From DATKSG01 sp035531775 (GTDB lineage Bacteria; Actinomycetota; Acidimicrobiia; Acidimicrobiales; UBA8190), in the NCBI GenBank assembly GCA_035531775.1, contig DATKSG010000068.1, positions 1 through 64,000 on the forward strand: a stretch of 64,000 nucleotides of DNA, given 5' to 3'. Made by a program: the position numbers and the translations under genes. Positions 9,481-17,348 of this stretch are shown in pieces (the stretch's first letter is position 1; each line of letters starts with the position of its first letter). Below the pieces are notes generated by a model. It was given only the letters and a program-made list of their open reading frames with translations. It searched no databases and had not been told where the DNA came from.

Positions 9481-10724
9481 GCGGGGCCTTCGGCGGTAGC
9501 GCCTTCGGAGGAGGAGCGTTCGGCGGTGACGGCGGTGACAGCTTCCTGCAGCAACTGCTCGGCGACCTTCTCCAATTCATGGGTGGGGCCGGTGGCGACC
9601 GCACGGAGCTGGCCCGGGCTCTCGCCCAGGGAGTGGCCACCGGCGGCCAGCCCGAAGCGAACGTGGACCCGATGGAGCGGATCCGCTTCGAAGAGCTGGC
9701 GCGGGTGGCCGAGCTGCATGTCACCGAGCTGACCGGGCTCCCCGTGATGGCGAACGGAGCGGAGGTGGCCATCCGCACCGTGGGTCCCGGTGCTTGGGCC
9801 TGGCAGACGGTGGAGGACTGGCGATTCCTGCTCGAGGCCATGGCCGGCTCACCCACGACGGCCGGATCCCCGACGGCGACTTCGCCGACGACCGCTTCGA
9901 GCTCGCTCACGGCGATGATGGGCGCCGTTGGCGGCGACTCCGGTGACCTGATGGCCCGCTTCATGGCCACCATGGGCCCGATGCTGGCCGCCTTGCAGCT
10001 GGGCTCGGCCATCGGGCACCTGGCCAAGGTCACCCTCGGCCCCTACGAGGTCCCCGTGCCGCGCGTGGCCGACAGGTTGATGCTCGTACCGGCCAATGTG
10101 TCGGCGTTCGCCGAAGCGTGGGCCCTGCCCTTGGACGAGGTGCGTATGTGGGTGTGCCTACGCGAGATCACGATGCACGCCGTGCTCGGGCGGCCGCATG
10201 TAGCCGGGCGTCTACGGGACCTGCTCGTGGCGGCACTGCGCGCCGCCGCCGGTGACGCGGCCGGCCTCATGGAGCAGCTTCAGCACATCGATCCAGCCGA
10301 CCCTGAAGCCCTGCAGCGAATGCTCGGCGACCCCGAAGCCCTGGTGGGTGGCGATCCGAGTCCCGAGCGGTTGCGGGCCACGGCCGAATTGAGCGCCGTC
10401 ACCACGGCTCTGGCCGGATACGTCGAGCACGTGCTCGACCTCACCGCCGCCCGGCTGCTCGGCGGCCGGGGCGCCATGGCCGAGGCTTGGCGCCGGCGGC
10501 AGATCGAGCGCGACTCGCCGTCGCGTACAGCCGAAGTGCTCTTCGGCCTCGACCTCGGGCCGGCCCAGGTCGATGTGGGCACCGCCTTTGTCGACGGCGT
10601 GGTCGAGCGCGCCGGCGAGGGGGCGCTGTCGCGTTTGTGGGCCTCGGGAGCCATGCTGCCCACGCCGGCCGAGATCTCCGCTCCCGGCCTCTGGCTGGAA
10701 CGGACCAGCTTCGAAGCAGACTGA
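9477..10724 (+). CDS. DUF2342 family zincin-like putative hydrolase
   Basis: 415 residues related to the actinobacterial DUF2342 / F420-associated zincin-like family. The Gly-rich start (SGAFGGSAFGGGAFGG) is followed by the conserved helical core, FAEAWALPLDEVRMWVCLRE, and a C-terminal GPRSRP-type ending region. Where family members usually have a metal-binding HExxH-like motif after LxLWVxL, this one reads LREITMH, so the first His is Arg and the second is shifted. One subgroup of the family may normally carry Arg here, so inactivity is likely but unproven. It overlaps the upstream HtrA-like gene by 4 nt. Start ATG 9477 is fixed by this overlap. Function unknown. Confidence 0.8.
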   Translation: MSGAFGGSAFGGGAFGGDGGDSFLQQLLGDLLQFMGGAGGDRTELARALAQGVATGGQPEANVDPMERIRFEELARVAELHVTELTGLPVMANGAEVAIRTVGPGAWAWQTVEDWRFLLEAMAGSPTTAGSPTATSPTTASSSLTAMMGAVGGDSGDLMARFMATMGPMLAALQLGSAIGHLAKVTLGPYEVPVPRVADRLMLVPANVSAFAEAWALPLDEVRMWVCLREITMHAVLGRPHVAGRLRDLLVAALRAAAGDAAGLMEQLQHIDPADPEALQRMLGDPEALVGGDPSPERLRATAELSAVTTALAGYVEHVLDLTAARLLGGRGAMAEAWRRRQIERDSPSRTAEVLFGLDLGPAQVDVGTAFVDGVVERAGEGALSRLWASGAMLPTPAEISAPGLWLERTSFEAD

Positions 10725-10755
10725 CGCTGCCGCACAGGCGGCGTCAGCGGCTGGC

Positions 10756-11073
10756 TCAGGTGGCTGCCGGCGCCTCTTCCTCCTCGGGCACGCCGAGGTC
10801 CCAGTCGAGCTCCAGGTACTCGCGCTCGGCGTCTCGCACCACGCGTTCGCGGTTGCGGCGGAATTGCGGGTCGTGCGGGGGCAGCAGTGTCAGGCGGGCC
10901 AGGGTGCGGTCCCGAAACGGGTCCACGACCTCGGCCTCGCCGTAGGTGGACTGCACCTCCCAGTGGGGGGCCACCGGGCCCAGGTACACCACCCGGACGT
11001 GTCCGCGTGGTGGCTGTGGCTCGGTCGGCTCTTCGATCTCCTCAGGCACGAAGGAGAAGCCTACCGGAGGCAT
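10756..11073 (-). CDS. Conserved-looking hypothetical protein, 105 aa
   Basis: I do not recognise this protein. It begins MPPVGFSFVPEEIEEPTEPQ, has a short beta-like core (GHVRVVYLGPVAPHWEVQ) and an Arg-rich helix (RRNRERVVRDAEREYLEL), and ends in an acidic tail (PEEEEAPAAT). It has no Cys, signal peptide or membrane segment. It lies convergent to the DUF2342 gene (31 bp gap) and divergent from a whiB gene with only 48 bp between starts, so it may share a promoter region with that regulator. GC composition matches its neighbours. ATG 11073 is preceded by a GC-rich stretch without a clear Shine-Dalgarno. Confidence 0.65.
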   Translation of the reverse strand: MPPVGFSFVPEEIEEPTEPQPPRGHVRVVYLGPVAPHWEVQSTYGEAEVVDPFRDRTLARLTLLPPHDPQFRRNRERVVRDAEREYLELDWDLGVPEEEEAPAAT

Positions 11074-11121
11074 GACCCGTTGGAGCCCGCTGGTACAGTG
11101 GAATTGGCAGACGGAGGCACG

Positions 11122-11370
11122 ATGGAAGCCGAATGGATGGAACGGGGCAGGTGCCGTGACATGGACCCGGCCGTCTTCTTCCCCAACGACGGCATCGGCG
11201 TCCAAGAGGCCCGGCGCATCTGCGCCGAGTGCCCGGTACAGGCCGCCTGCCTCGAGTATGCCCTTGACAACCGGGTGGACCACGGCGTGTGGGGTGGCAC
11301 CTCGGAGCGAGAGCGCCGCCGGATCCTGCGCACGCGCCGTATGGCACGGGTGCACGTCAGCCACAACTGA
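11122..11370 (+). CDS. WhiB-family iron-sulfur transcription regulator
   Basis: 82 residues with the complete WhiB signature: four cysteines at 11, 34, 37 and 43 (C-x22-C-x2-C-x5-C) that bind a redox-sensitive [4Fe-4S] cluster, the GVWGG turn, and a basic C-terminal ERERRRILRTRRMAR segment for DNA contact. WhiB proteins are found only in Actinobacteria and their phages and usually act by binding region 4 of the principal sigma factor. A good Shine-Dalgarno (ACGGAGG) lies 5 nt before the ATG at 11122. The subclass is not assigned; the short N-terminus fits small WhiB types. Confidence 0.95.
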   Translation: MEAEWMERGRCRDMDPAVFFPNDGIGVQEARRICAECPVQAACLEYALDNRVDHGVWGGTSERERRRILRTRRMARVHVSHN

Positions 11371-11397
11371 CCCGGCTGCACGGCGGGCTCCAGCCGC

Positions 11398-12240
11398 GTG
11401 CTCGAGTGCGTCGTCAACGTGAGCGAGGGCCGTGACCCGGCCCTCATCGCCGAACTGGCCGACGCCGCCGGCCGCTCGCTGCTCGATGTCCACAGCGACG
11501 CCGACCATCACCGGTCTGTCCTGACCATGGCTGGGCGCCACGTGGAGGAGGACGTGCGCCGCGTGGCGACCGTGGCGGTGGCGCGCCTCGACCTCCGGCG
11601 CCATGTGGGTGTCCATCCCCGCCTGGGAGTCCTCGACGTCGTGCCCTTCGTGGTTCTAGACGACGGCGGCTCGCCGGCCGAACCACGCCAACTGGCCGCC
11701 GCCGTCGAGGCCCGGGACCGGATGGCCCAGTGGGCCGGGCGCCAGTTGGCGCTGCCCTGCTTCCTGTACGGTCCCGAGCGGTCGTTGCCCGAGGTGCGCC
11801 GGCACGCCTTCGTGAGCTTGGCACCCGATTGCGGCCCTGACGAGCCCCACCCGACGGCGGGGGCTTGCGCCGTGGGGGCAAGGCCGGTGCTGGTGGCCTA
11901 CAACCTGTGGTTGACCACGGCCGATGTGGCAGCGGCCCGAGCTCTTGCCGCTGCCGTTCGAGGGCCGGCTGTGCGTGCGCTGGGCCTGGCCGTGGGCCGG
12001 ACCACGCAGGTTTCGTTCAACCTAATCGACCCGTCGACCGTCGGGCCCGAGCAGGCCTACGACGCCGTGGCCGGCGCGGCGGGAGCGGTCGGGATCTCGA
12101 TCAGCCGAGCCGAGGTGGTCGGGCTGGTGCCGTCCTCGGTGGTCGAGGCGGTGTCGCCAGGTCGCCGAAAGGCTCTCGATCTCGATCCTGAGCGCACCAT
12201 CGAGGCCCGGCTCGACAGCGGCCGGGCCTCGATGCGCTGA
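11398..12240 (+). CDS. Glutamate formimidoyltransferase (FTCD-like)
   Basis: 280 residues matching the formiminotransferase domain. It opens with LECVVNVSEGRD, typical of the family, and carries the substrate-site segment RRHVGVHPRLGVLDVVPFV around 62-80. The enzyme moves a formimino group between N-formimino-glutamate and tetrahydrofolate, linking histidine breakdown to the one-carbon pool. No cyclodeaminase domain is fused and no hut genes are nearby, so the physiological route cannot be read from context. It starts at GTG 11398, 27 nt after whiB on the same strand, and may be co-transcribed with it. It is slightly shorter than the usual ~300 residues. Confidence 0.85.
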   Translation: MLECVVNVSEGRDPALIAELADAAGRSLLDVHSDADHHRSVLTMAGRHVEEDVRRVATVAVARLDLRRHVGVHPRLGVLDVVPFVVLDDGGSPAEPRQLAAAVEARDRMAQWAGRQLALPCFLYGPERSLPEVRRHAFVSLAPDCGPDEPHPTAGACAVGARPVLVAYNLWLTTADVAAARALAAAVRGPAVRALGLAVGRTTQVSFNLIDPSTVGPEQAYDAVAGAAGAVGISISRAEVVGLVPSSVVEAVSPGRRKALDLDPERTIEARLDSGRASMR

Positions 12241-12277
12241 TCGGCCTGACCGGTGTGTCCGGCCTGACCGGAATGTT

Positions 12278-12562
12278 CTAGGAAGCCGAAGCGGTGGCGG
12301 CGCGCCGGCTCATGGCCCGGGCGCGGCGTAGGCGGCGACGCTCGCGTTCGGAGAGCCCGCCCCAGATCCCGAACTTCTCGCCATTGGCCAACGCGTACTC
12401 GAGGCAGTCCTCGCGCACGACGCACCCCCGGCAGACTTCCTTCGCTTCCCGCGTGGACGCGCCACGCTCCGGGAAGAACAGATCAGGGTCGACCCCCATG
12501 CAGTTGGCCCTGGATTGCCAGTCCTGTTCCTGGCGGCCGTACAACAGTGAAACTGTGTCCAC
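12278..12562 (-). CDS. WhiB-family regulator (WhiB1/WhiB2-like)
   Basis: 94 residues with Cys21, Cys44, Cys47 and Cys53 (C-x22-C-x2-C-x5-C) for the [4Fe-4S] cluster, the GIWGG turn and a strongly basic tail (ERERRRLRRARAMSRR). The segment RANCMGVDPDLFFPERG resembles the essential WhiB1/WhiB2(WhmD) group tied to cell division, but the exact type is inference. I chose GTG 12562 because AGGGGAGG ends 7 nt before it; an ATG at 12583 lies before this site. Upstream on the minus strand TTGCAG and GATGAT, 17 nt apart, are possible promoter hexamers (about 12630-12600). It converges with the formimidoyltransferase. Confidence 0.93.
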   Translation of the reverse strand: MDTVSLLYGRQEQDWQSRANCMGVDPDLFFPERGASTREAKEVCRGCVVREDCLEYALANGEKFGIWGGLSERERRRLRRARAMSRRAATASAS

Positions 12563-12718
12563 CGGTACGCCTCCCCTCGCCATCTAGTGGCATATGTGTA
12601 GTTACAGCCTTGTCATCATCCACCATGTGCCTGCAGGCTGCAAGGGGCAATCGCGAAACTGTCACGAAGCGTGAAGACAGCGAAGCCACTCTTCGAAGTC
12701 CCCAGGCCGGGAGGAGGA

Positions 12719-12751
12719 CGACACCGGGCGAGCTCGGCGCGCCCGGTGTCG
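12719..12751 (-). terminator. Hairpin downstream of the VWA gene
   Basis: A perfect 11-bp inverted repeat (CGACACCGGGC / GCCCGGTGTCG) with an 11-nt loop starts 5 nt after the stop codon of the VWA-domain gene. There is no clear T run afterwards, as is common in high-GC actinobacteria. It likely ends the ATPase/VWA transcript. Confidence 0.65.
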
Positions 12752-12756
12752 GAAGA

Positions 12757-14814
12757 TCAGGCGCCGTGGCGGGTGGAGGATCGCGACGTGCGGCGGTGCT
12801 CGAGGAAGTCCACCAGCACGTAGTCACCGAGGGTCTCCGGCGTGGTGAAGAAGGCCCGGCCCCGGTTGAGCTTGGTCATCTGCTCCACGAACCCCTGCAG
12901 CGAGCGATTGGCGTCGAGCATGAACGTGTTGATGGTGATGCCGGCCCTGGTGCAGCGGAGCACCTCGGCCAGGGTGGCCCGTACCGTCTCGGGCACGGGG
13001 GGGTAATTGAAGAAGACTTCGTAGCCGTCCCCGCTCCGGTCGGGCACCAGGTGGGCGGTGGGCTCGCCGTCGGTGATCATGATGATCTGTTTCGTGCCAG
13101 AGCGGTGCGCCAGCATCTTGCGGGCCAGCAGCAGCCCGTGCTGCATGTTGGTCCCGTAGACGAAGTCCCATGACACCTCGGGCAGGTCCTCGGGCTTGAT
13201 CTCCCGGGCCACCTCGGAGAACCCCACCATGCCGAGGAAGTCCCGGGGGAAGCTGGTGGAGATGAGCGTGTGCAGAGCGATGGCCACCTTTTTGGCGGCC
13301 AAGAAGTTGTCGCGCATGGGCATAGACAGCGACAGGTCGACCATGAGCACGGTGGATGCCCGTGTCACGTGCTCGGTCCGGGAGATCTCGAAGTCCTCCG
13401 GCGCGAGCCGTACCGGCGTGCCGGTCCCGCTGCGCCGCACGGCGTTGTGCACCGTGCGCTGGATGTCGAGGGCGAAGGGATCGCCGAACTCGTAGGGCTT
13501 GGTCTGGCCCTCGGGCTCGTGGCCGGCGCCCACCAGAGTTTGGCGGTGACCGCCCAGGCGGTCCTTGGCCAGCTTGGAGAACAGGTCCGACAGCGCTCTC
13601 TGGCCGATCCGCCGGATACCGTGCGCGGTGAGCTCGTAGCGGCCTTCACGCTGCTCGATGAGCCCGGCCTCCTCGAGCTGACGAGCCAGCCGGGCCAAGC
13701 TGTCGAGTGACCGGGCGCCGTCTTCGCCTAAGTACTTCTCCACCTGTTCGAGGTCTACCTCGGCCAGCGCGCCCGGGGACGAAGCGGAGCGCAGGAACTG
13801 CTCGAGTTGGTCCATCTCGCCGAGGCGTCGGGCGGAAGCGGCCGCATCGGCCAGGCCCATGGGATCCGAGCCGGTGAACCGGTACCTCCTACCCCACCCT
13901 GCGTCGGGCACGGCCCGGCGCAGGTTCTCAGCCAGGCGGTCCACCTGCCAGCGCAGGTCCATGTCCTCGAAGAGCGAGTTGGCCAGGTCCTGCAACTGCG
14001 CCCTCTGCTCGGGCGAGAGCGAGTCGAGCGCCGCCTGCACGGCGGCCATCTGGGCGGCGAACTGCTCGAGCAGCTCGTCGAGTGACTGCGGGTTGCCGGG
14101 GAAGTAGTCCCCGAACTGCTCCATGAACTGCTCGAAGGTGGGGTCGAGGGGCTCGCCCTGCTCGCGTTGCTCGATCATCCGGTTCAGGGCGTCGAGCATC
14201 TGGCGGGTGCGCTCGAGCTGGGCGGGATCGGGGTTGGTCATGGCCTCGGCCATCTGGTCGAAGAAGCCCTTGGCCACCTCCTGGCGCAACTTCTCGAGCA
14301 GCTGCTCGAAGTGCTCCCGGGCCGCCGACGAGGTGAACTCGTAGTGCTGCAGTCCACGGACCTTCGATGCCAGGTCGTTGGGCAGGAGGTCGAGCTGCAT
14401 GGAGCGCTCGGCCACCACCTCCTCGGTCACCTGGCGCCGCCGCTCGTCACCCGAGGTCCCAGCCTCGTCGGCCAGGGCGGCGAGCCCGGTGCGCTCTTCG
14501 GCCACCACCTGATCGAGCTCCTGGGCTATGTCGTGGAAGGCACCGCCGAGATCGCCGCTGTCGAGCTCCTCCTGACGCCGCTGGCGCAGGCGGTCCATGA
14601 GCTCGCGCAGGCCCTGGATGCGCTCGCCATCGGGGCGCTGGTACCCCGAGTTGAGCAGCCGGCGCAGGGCGGCGTCGGGGTCCCCGTGGTAGAGCAGGTC
14701 GTCGGCCAGGTCGGCGAACAGGTCCTCGATCTCGTCGACGGTGGCCCGCTGGGTGCCATCCCAGCGCCGGTACTGCCAGCGGTGGATCATGGCCCGGGCC
14801 GCGTGGTCATCCAC
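12757..14814 (-). CDS. VWA-domain protein, partner of MoxR/chelatase-like ATPase
   Basis: 685 residues. A long helical, Glu/Gln/Arg-rich N-terminal region (1-430, predicted coiled coils) leads to a C-terminal von Willebrand A domain (about 490-680). The MIDAS motif is seen in LMVDLSLSMPM (DxSxS), with a later TDGEPT segment for metal coordination. It is the homologue type of mycobacterial Rv0959 and ChlD-like proteins that work with AAA+ ATPases as chaperones or metal-insertion machines. Its GTG start at 14814 overlaps the upstream ATPase by 8 nt, indicating coupling; an ATG at 14790 is an alternative. No porphyrin pathway genes are near, so true magnesium chelatase activity is unlikely. Confidence 0.88.
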   Translation of the reverse strand: MDDHAARAMIHRWQYRRWDGTQRATVDEIEDLFADLADDLLYHGDPDAALRRLLNSGYQRPDGERIQGLRELMDRLRQRRQEELDSGDLGGAFHDIAQELDQVVAEERTGLAALADEAGTSGDERRRQVTEEVVAERSMQLDLLPNDLASKVRGLQHYEFTSSAAREHFEQLLEKLRQEVAKGFFDQMAEAMTNPDPAQLERTRQMLDALNRMIEQREQGEPLDPTFEQFMEQFGDYFPGNPQSLDELLEQFAAQMAAVQAALDSLSPEQRAQLQDLANSLFEDMDLRWQVDRLAENLRRAVPDAGWGRRYRFTGSDPMGLADAAASARRLGEMDQLEQFLRSASSPGALAEVDLEQVEKYLGEDGARSLDSLARLARQLEEAGLIEQREGRYELTAHGIRRIGQRALSDLFSKLAKDRLGGHRQTLVGAGHEPEGQTKPYEFGDPFALDIQRTVHNAVRRSGTGTPVRLAPEDFEISRTEHVTRASTVLMVDLSLSMPMRDNFLAAKKVAIALHTLISTSFPRDFLGMVGFSEVAREIKPEDLPEVSWDFVYGTNMQHGLLLARKMLAHRSGTKQIIMITDGEPTAHLVPDRSGDGYEVFFNYPPVPETVRATLAEVLRCTRAGITINTFMLDANRSLQGFVEQMTKLNRGRAFFTTPETLGDYVLVDFLEHRRTSRSSTRHGA

Positions 14815-16240
14815 GTCCCCGGTATGTGGCTCTGGCTCCCGCCGCGTCCTTGTTGAGGCGTTTGGTCAGGTGCAGGCCCTCGAGCACGAACTCCGCCGCG
14901 CTGGCCACCGACCCGGGCGTCTCGGAGCCGGCCAGGGCCAGCACCGGTGCCTCGAGTGCGGGCAGCTGGGCCAGCATGTCGGCGTAGGCCGAGGCCGGCA
15001 GGTCGTCGCCGGCGTGGACCACCCGCACCTCGTCGAAACCGGCCACCACCGGGCCGAGCTGCTCGGTGGGGACCCGACGGCGGAACACCGCCAGCACGGC
15101 CGCCGACACCAGGGCTTGGAGGATGCGCTCCTCGCGGCCCTCCTCCAGTGCTTCGATCTCGATCTTTCCTTGGGTCGAGGTGACGATGGCAGCCAGGTCG
15201 CTCACCCGGGGCACGGCGTCGGCCTCGTGGAGGCGCAGGGCCCGTCGCACGGCATTGGCGGCCAGCGTCTCGTAATTCGAGATGCTCAGCCGGACCGACA
15301 CGCCTGACCTCTGGTTCACGTGCGGGCTCTGGCGCGCCAGCTGGGACAACTCGGCCACCACCTCGGCCATGAAGTCGGGGATGTCGAGGCGTGGGCCGCC
15401 GAGGACCGACGAGGGGGGGCGCGCCTCCTGACGGATGACAGCCAGCTCGGTGTCGGTGTCGAAGGGGTAGTGGGTGCGGATCTGGGCCCCGAAGCGGTCC
15501 TTCAGGGGGGTGATGATCCGCCCTCGGTTGGTGTAGTCCTCCGGGTTGGCCGTGGCCACCAGAACCACGTCGAGGGGCAGGCGGACGGTGAAGCCGCGGA
15601 TCTGCACGTCGCGCTCCTCGAGCACGTTCAGCAGGCCGACCTGGATGCGCTCGGCCAGGTCGGGGAGCTCGTTGATGGCGAAGATGCCCCGGTTGGCCCG
15701 GGGCACCAGCCCGTAGTGCAAGGTGAGCTCGTCCGACAGGTACCGGCCCTCGGCCACCTTTATGGGGTCGACCTCCCCGATCAGGTCGGCGATGGAGGTG
15801 TCGGGCGTGGCCAGCTTCTCCGAGAAGCGCAGGCTGCGGTGCACCCAGTGCACGGGGGTGTCCTCCCCCTCGGCGGCCACCAGGTCGCGGGCATGGCGCG
15901 ACACCGGGTTGGTGGGGTCGTCGTGGATCTCGGAGCCGGCCACCACCGGCAGCCATTCGTCGAGGAGGGCCACCAGCGAGCGGATGATGCGGGTCTTGGC
16001 TTGGCCGCGCTCGCCCAGCAGGATCACGTCGTGGCCGGCCAGTAGGGCGTTCTCGAGCTGCGGCAGCACGGTGTCGTCGAAACCCAGGACCCCCTCCACG
16101 ATGGGCAGGCCGGCGGCGATCCGGGCCACGGCGTTGCGGCGGATCTCCTCGTGGACGGCGCTGGGCTCCCAGCCCCACCCTCGGAGCGCCCCGAGGGTCG
16201 AGGGGAGGTCCGCGGGGGGGTCAGGGGGGAGCACGCTCAT
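14807..16240 (-). CDS. AAA+ ATPase of the MoxR / magnesium-chelatase-subunit-I type
   Basis: 477 residues. An AAA+ core carries a Walker A variant ILLGERGQAKTR (about 95-106), a Walker B region GIFAINELPDL near 200, and a sensor-1 asparagine in VLVATANPEDY. The GERGQAKTR loop and the ANPEDYTNRGRIITPLKDRF segment are typical of BchI-like/MoxR proteins such as mycobacterial Rv0958. Partnered with the overlapping VWA gene, it probably remodels or activates a client protein. The ATG at 16240 starts MSVLPPDPPADLP; a 258-bp divergent gap separates it from the succinate dehydrogenase operon. Confidence 0.9.
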   Translation of the reverse strand: MSVLPPDPPADLPSTLGALRGWGWEPSAVHEEIRRNAVARIAAGLPIVEGVLGFDDTVLPQLENALLAGHDVILLGERGQAKTRIIRSLVALLDEWLPVVAGSEIHDDPTNPVSRHARDLVAAEGEDTPVHWVHRSLRFSEKLATPDTSIADLIGEVDPIKVAEGRYLSDELTLHYGLVPRANRGIFAINELPDLAERIQVGLLNVLEERDVQIRGFTVRLPLDVVLVATANPEDYTNRGRIITPLKDRFGAQIRTHYPFDTDTELAVIRQEARPPSSVLGGPRLDIPDFMAEVVAELSQLARQSPHVNQRSGVSVRLSISNYETLAANAVRRALRLHEADAVPRVSDLAAIVTSTQGKIEIEALEEGREERILQALVSAAVLAVFRRRVPTEQLGPVVAGFDEVRVVHAGDDLPASAYADMLAQLPALEAPVLALAGSETPGSVASAAEFVLEGLHLTKRLNKDAAGARATYRGRG

Positions 16241-16498
16241 GGGCCGAGCCTAGGCCCGAGTACCGGGTCCGGGGCCGGGTCCGGTGCCGGACGTGATGGC
16301 CCCGATACCCGGCCCCGGGCGCCGAGCCGGGGCCGGGACGCCGCGTGTTCGCCTGTCGGGGCGCTGGAGTGGAACAATGACCAACCGTCGGCGCCCTGTC
16401 GATGATGTGCCGGGCCGGGGGACCAGGCGCGGAGGCAGGGCCAGGTGCACGTGGAGGGGTGGGCCACGCCGCGCCGAGAGGACGGGAGGAACGACTGC
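16241..16498. other. Divergent intergenic region between the ATPase gene and sdhCAB
   Basis: 258 bp without a convincing gene. The part near 16256-16345 is low complexity (repeated GGGGCCGGGTCCGG-like words). A Shine-Dalgarno GGGAGG at 16486-16491 belongs to the sdh membrane subunit. Promoters for both directions are expected here, but I could not pick reliable hexamers. Confidence 0.5.
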
Positions 16499-17323
16499 GT
16501 GAGCATGCTCGAGGACGTGAAGCCGGCTGCTGTGGTACTCGGGGGCGTACGTGGCGGCCCCGATGTCCGCACCCTTCGGCGCGATGGTTGGTGGCGCAGC
16601 CCGGCGACCACGGCGGCCTTCCTGACCGTGATCATCGTGTACACGACGTGGGCCGTGTTCCAGAACGCCTACTACTACGTGGGAGCGGCATCGCACCGTG
16701 ACCTGATCTCGCCGCTGTACTCACCCTGCATCACCGGCAGCTGCGTCCCCGGCGCCCACGGCTCGTTCGTCCTCACCTGGTGGCTTCTGTCACCCGCTCT
16801 GTTGTCGCTCATCATTCCCGGTGGATTCCGGGCCACCTGCTACTACTACCGCAAGGCTTACTATCGAGGCTTCTGGCAGTCGCCACCCGCCTGCGGTGTG
16901 AGCGATGCGCATGCCAGCTACACCGGCGAGATGCGCTTCCCGCTCATCTTGCAGAACCTGCACCGCTACTTCTTCGTCTTGGCCTTGATCTTCAATGTCA
17001 TCCTCACCGTGGACGCCGTCATGGCCTTCCGGCTCCCCGGTGACGGCGGGATCGGGGTGAGCGTCGGCACGTTGGTGCTGTGCGTGAACGCCGCCTTCCT
17101 GTGGCTCTACTCAGCCTCGTGCCACGCCTGCCGGCACCTGTGCGGCGGCAACGTGGACAAGTTCTCCAAGCATCCGGTGCGCTATCGGCTGTGGAAGCTC
17201 GCCACCCCCCTGAACGCCCGTCACATGCAGATCGCCTGGGCCAGCCTGGCCATGGTGGCCTTCGCCGACCTCTATGTCCGCCTGGTGGCCAGCGGCGTCT
17301 TCAGCGACCCGAAGATCTTCTGA
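16499..17323 (+). CDS. sdhC: Succinate dehydrogenase membrane anchor subunit (Sdh1-type, five helices)
   Basis: 274 residues with about five hydrophobic helices (AFLTVIIVYTTWAVFQNAYY; FVLTWWLLSPALLSLIIPGG; FFVLALIFNVILTVDAVMAF; VSVGTLVLCVNAAFLWLY; IAWASLAMVAFADLYVRLV). Size, helix number and position before the flavoprotein fit the single fused anchor of the mycobacterial Sdh1 operon (Rv0249c type) rather than separate sdhC and sdhD. Histidines in ASCHACRHLCGG and LQNLHRYFF are candidate heme or metal ligands. GTG 16499 was chosen from GGGAGG ending 9 nt before; ATG 16505 is also possible. First gene of sdhCAB. Confidence 0.85.
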   Translation: MSMLEDVKPAAVVLGGVRGGPDVRTLRRDGWWRSPATTAAFLTVIIVYTTWAVFQNAYYYVGAASHRDLISPLYSPCITGSCVPGAHGSFVLTWWLLSPALLSLIIPGGFRATCYYYRKAYYRGFWQSPPACGVSDAHASYTGEMRFPLILQNLHRYFFVLALIFNVILTVDAVMAFRLPGDGGIGVSVGTLVLCVNAAFLWLYSASCHACRHLCGGNVDKFSKHPVRYRLWKLATPLNARHMQIAWASLAMVAFADLYVRLVASGVFSDPKIF

Positions 17324-17348
17324 GTCGACCGAGCGGCGAGGAACCGAC

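Noticed and set aside
12757..16240. Genuine magnesium chelatase (BchI/BchD)
   Set aside because: No porphyrin genes nearby; the pair matches the general MoxR/VWA type conserved in Actinobacteria.
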